From Ruegeria sp. HKCCSA071 (GTDB lineage Bacteria; Pseudomonadota; Alphaproteobacteria; Rhodobacterales; Rhodobacteraceae), in NCBI RefSeq assembly GCF_017872555.1, contig NZ_JAEDOX010000001.1, forward strand, positions 1,054,001-1,118,000: a DNA stretch of 64,000 nucleotides, in the 5' to 3' direction. Both the position numbers and the translations under genes were made by a program. The notes under the pieces were generated by a model that did no database searches, had not been told where the DNA came from, and was given only the letters and a program-made list of their open reading frames with translations. Positions 62,796 through 64,000 of this stretch are shown one piece after another (positions within the stretch are counted from its first letter, which is position 1; each line of letters opens with the position of its first letter).

Positions 62796-64000
62796 TCAAC
62801 TGACACGGCGTATTAGAAAATTCAGAAAAAACTGCCCGTCAATCCTGCGCGGCTCGTAGACAAGCCTTCTTCCTGGCGAAAGTCCTTCGGGCAGTTTGAC
62901 GCTTATATTGACCTTATAGGGTGTCGCCTGCCCGAAATGCGAACTCAATGTGAAGCGCAATTTCAACTGACCGGAGTCATCGAATTTGCCAGTGAAGTCC
63001 CTAAACCAAGGCCCTTCGGCCGCAAAGCCTTGGGCAGATAGCAAGGTCAGCTTGTCTCCATTGCGATTGATGCGCAAGGCTGCAAGTGGCTCGATTTTTC
63101 CGGGGAAATAGGCCTTGTCGGGCCGACTGGTTGTTTGCCAATAATCATCGTCCCATCTGCGTCTGATTAAGACAATGTAGTCACCATCAAAAGTCGCGAA
63201 AGACGGCGCGACCAACTGATTACAGACTCTTCCTTGCTCTCCTCGAAGTGCGGCAAGAGTTTCACTGGTCTCGAGGCTCTCAGGCGTCAGTCCAAGATTC
63301 TCTCTAGCGCTGATATACCGAGAGAAAGCAGATCTCGTGCGTGGGCCCGCAACACCGTCCGCTGTGCCAGCGCTGCAGCCAACGCGATTTAGCTCAGTTT
63401 GTATATCACGGATCAGGCTGCGCGTCTCTGTATCATCCTTCGCGCTTTGAGGCGATGTCGGCACAAGAGCTGCTACTTTGTCTCGCGCAGTACTACTGTT
63501 GCCCGGCACTTCGTCCTTCTGGTGCTCAGCAAGCAAGTCGTCCCGCAACGAAAGGGCGAGCGCGACTGCAAAATGATCCCTTTCGCCTTCGTATCGCTCC
63601 AGAAACATCTCGATCGCATCAAGCCTTCCGAGCGAACGCGCAAGTTCAAAGTCCGCATAAATCTGGTCTTCGACACGCTCAATTTCTTCCTCTGGCGTCG
63701 AGCCTGCAGCCGCATCTGGAACAAGAAAAATGTCTCTGGCGGGAAGCGAGCCATAAGTAAATGGCTCCTGATAGCCTTCTGTCAGAGTGTAAACCCTGTC
63801 GCGGACTCGCCGAAACAACTTGCCAATCTCAAGTCCGGGTTCCTCGATGTGGTTGAGCAGAGCCTGAGCATAGGGGCTGTTGCGGCCATCGCCGTCAAGC
63901 GCCAGCGTTCCGCTCCTTGCAGCATATCCAACCAACACACCTCCCGGATCGATACGTGCAAGTCCGCGTCCAATTGAGCGGGTGCTGTTTGTGCGCTCCA
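62796..64000 (-). CDS. Caspase-like (C14) protein with peptidoglycan-binding-type domain, 5' end outside window
   Basis: The frame is open to the right edge, so the N-terminus is missing. What remains starts inside a metacaspase-like domain (STRSIGRGLARIDPGGVLVGYAA, then LALDGDGRNSPYAQALLNH), which would follow the catalytic Cys. A helical linker (about 100 residues), a peptidoglycan-binding-type three-helix segment (IQTELNRVGCSAGTADGVAGPR) and a beta-rich C-terminal domain (YIVLIRRRWDDDYW) come next. Catalytic residues lie beyond the window. Such proteins in roseobacters are of unknown role. Confidence 0.8.
   Translation of the reverse strand, partial: ERTNSTRSIGRGLARIDPGGVLVGYAARSGTLALDGDGRNSPYAQALLNHIEEPGLEIGKLFRRVRDRVYTLTEGYQEPFTYGSLPARDIFLVPDAAAGSTPEEEIERVEDQIYADFELARSLGRLDAIEMFLERYEGERDHFAVALALSLRDDLLAEHQKDEVPGNSSTARDKVAALVPTSPQSAKDDTETRSLIRDIQTELNRVGCSAGTADGVAGPRTRSAFSRYISARENLGLTPESLETSETLAALRGEQGRVCNQLVAPSFATFDGDYIVLIRRRWDDDYWQTTSRPDKAYFPGKIEPLAALRINRNGDKLTLLSAQGFAAEGPWFRDFTGKFDDSGQLKLRFTLSSHFGQATPYKVNISVKLPEGLSPGRRLVYEPRRIDGQFFLNFLIRRVS

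Noticed and set aside
1..64000. CRISPR arrays, tRNA or rRNA genes, prophage genes, replication origin
   Set aside because: No regularly spaced direct repeats, tRNA cloverleaf consensus, rRNA sequence, phage structural genes or DnaA-box clusters were seen anywhere in the window.

Overview
The window looks like the chromosome of a marine alphaproteobacterium of the Roseobacter group (Rhodobacterales). This is inferred from moderately high GC, tightly packed operons with ATGA and TGATG overlaps, many ABC uptake systems for nitrogenous compounds, and the urtABCDE plus ureDABCEFG layout; no 16S rRNA or tRNA gene was found to confirm it.

1-20.6 kb is a catabolic locus for small nitrogen compounds. 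A PhzS-like flavin monooxygenase and a ureohydrolase (plus strand) converge on a creatinase (minus strand). Upstream of the creatinase, on the same strand, come a polyamine-type ABC transporter, an Asp/Glu-racemase-fold protein, a metal-dependent M24 peptidase and a diaminopropionate ammonia-lyase-like PLP enzyme. A LysR regulator separates these from a divergent plus-strand operon: AA_synth-family protein, alpha/beta hydrolase, flavin reductase, luciferase-type monooxygenase and aldehyde dehydrogenase. A second racemase, a D-cysteine desulfhydrase/L-cysteate lyase-type enzyme and another LysR follow. The substrate is not known.

20.7-27.1 kb (minus strand) is a sulfide/persulfide module: Rrf2 and Crp/Fnr regulators, a His-rich membrane-anchored protein, an ETHE1-like hydrolase, a DUF442-SQR-like fusion and a SulP transporter.

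27.2-36.1 kb is accessory DNA that appears more AT-rich by eye. It holds an IS6-family transposase, two short-chain dehydrogenases, a ParD antitoxin next to a broken ParE toxin, an unusual nucleotide cyclase fused to a C-type-lectin-like domain, a secreted protein of unknown function, a methyltransferase, a TauE/SafE permease and a MITE-like inverted repeat. 36.1-37.3 kb carries trpS, preceded by a compact attenuator: leader peptide MTWWLAS, three mutually exclusive stems and an intrinsic terminator.

39.0-49.7 kb is one long minus-strand operon for a sugar or polyol: binding protein, two permeases, a 62-residue membrane protein, two ATPases, a dihydroxyacetone-kinase-type kinase, a LacI regulator, a TIM-barrel isomerase and a Gfo/Idh/MocA dehydrogenase. 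Two 16-bp palindromes with central CG lie upstream as likely LacI operators. A dead IS903-like element (49.7-50.7 kb) separates it from the urea region.

50.8-62.2 kb holds urtABCDE (urea uptake, minus strand) diverging from ureDABCEFG (plus strand), which includes a 53-residue His-rich membrane peptide between ureA and ureB. Creatinase and the ureohydrolase would both release urea, so the two ends of the window could connect metabolically. The window ends in a caspase-like protein cut by the right edge.
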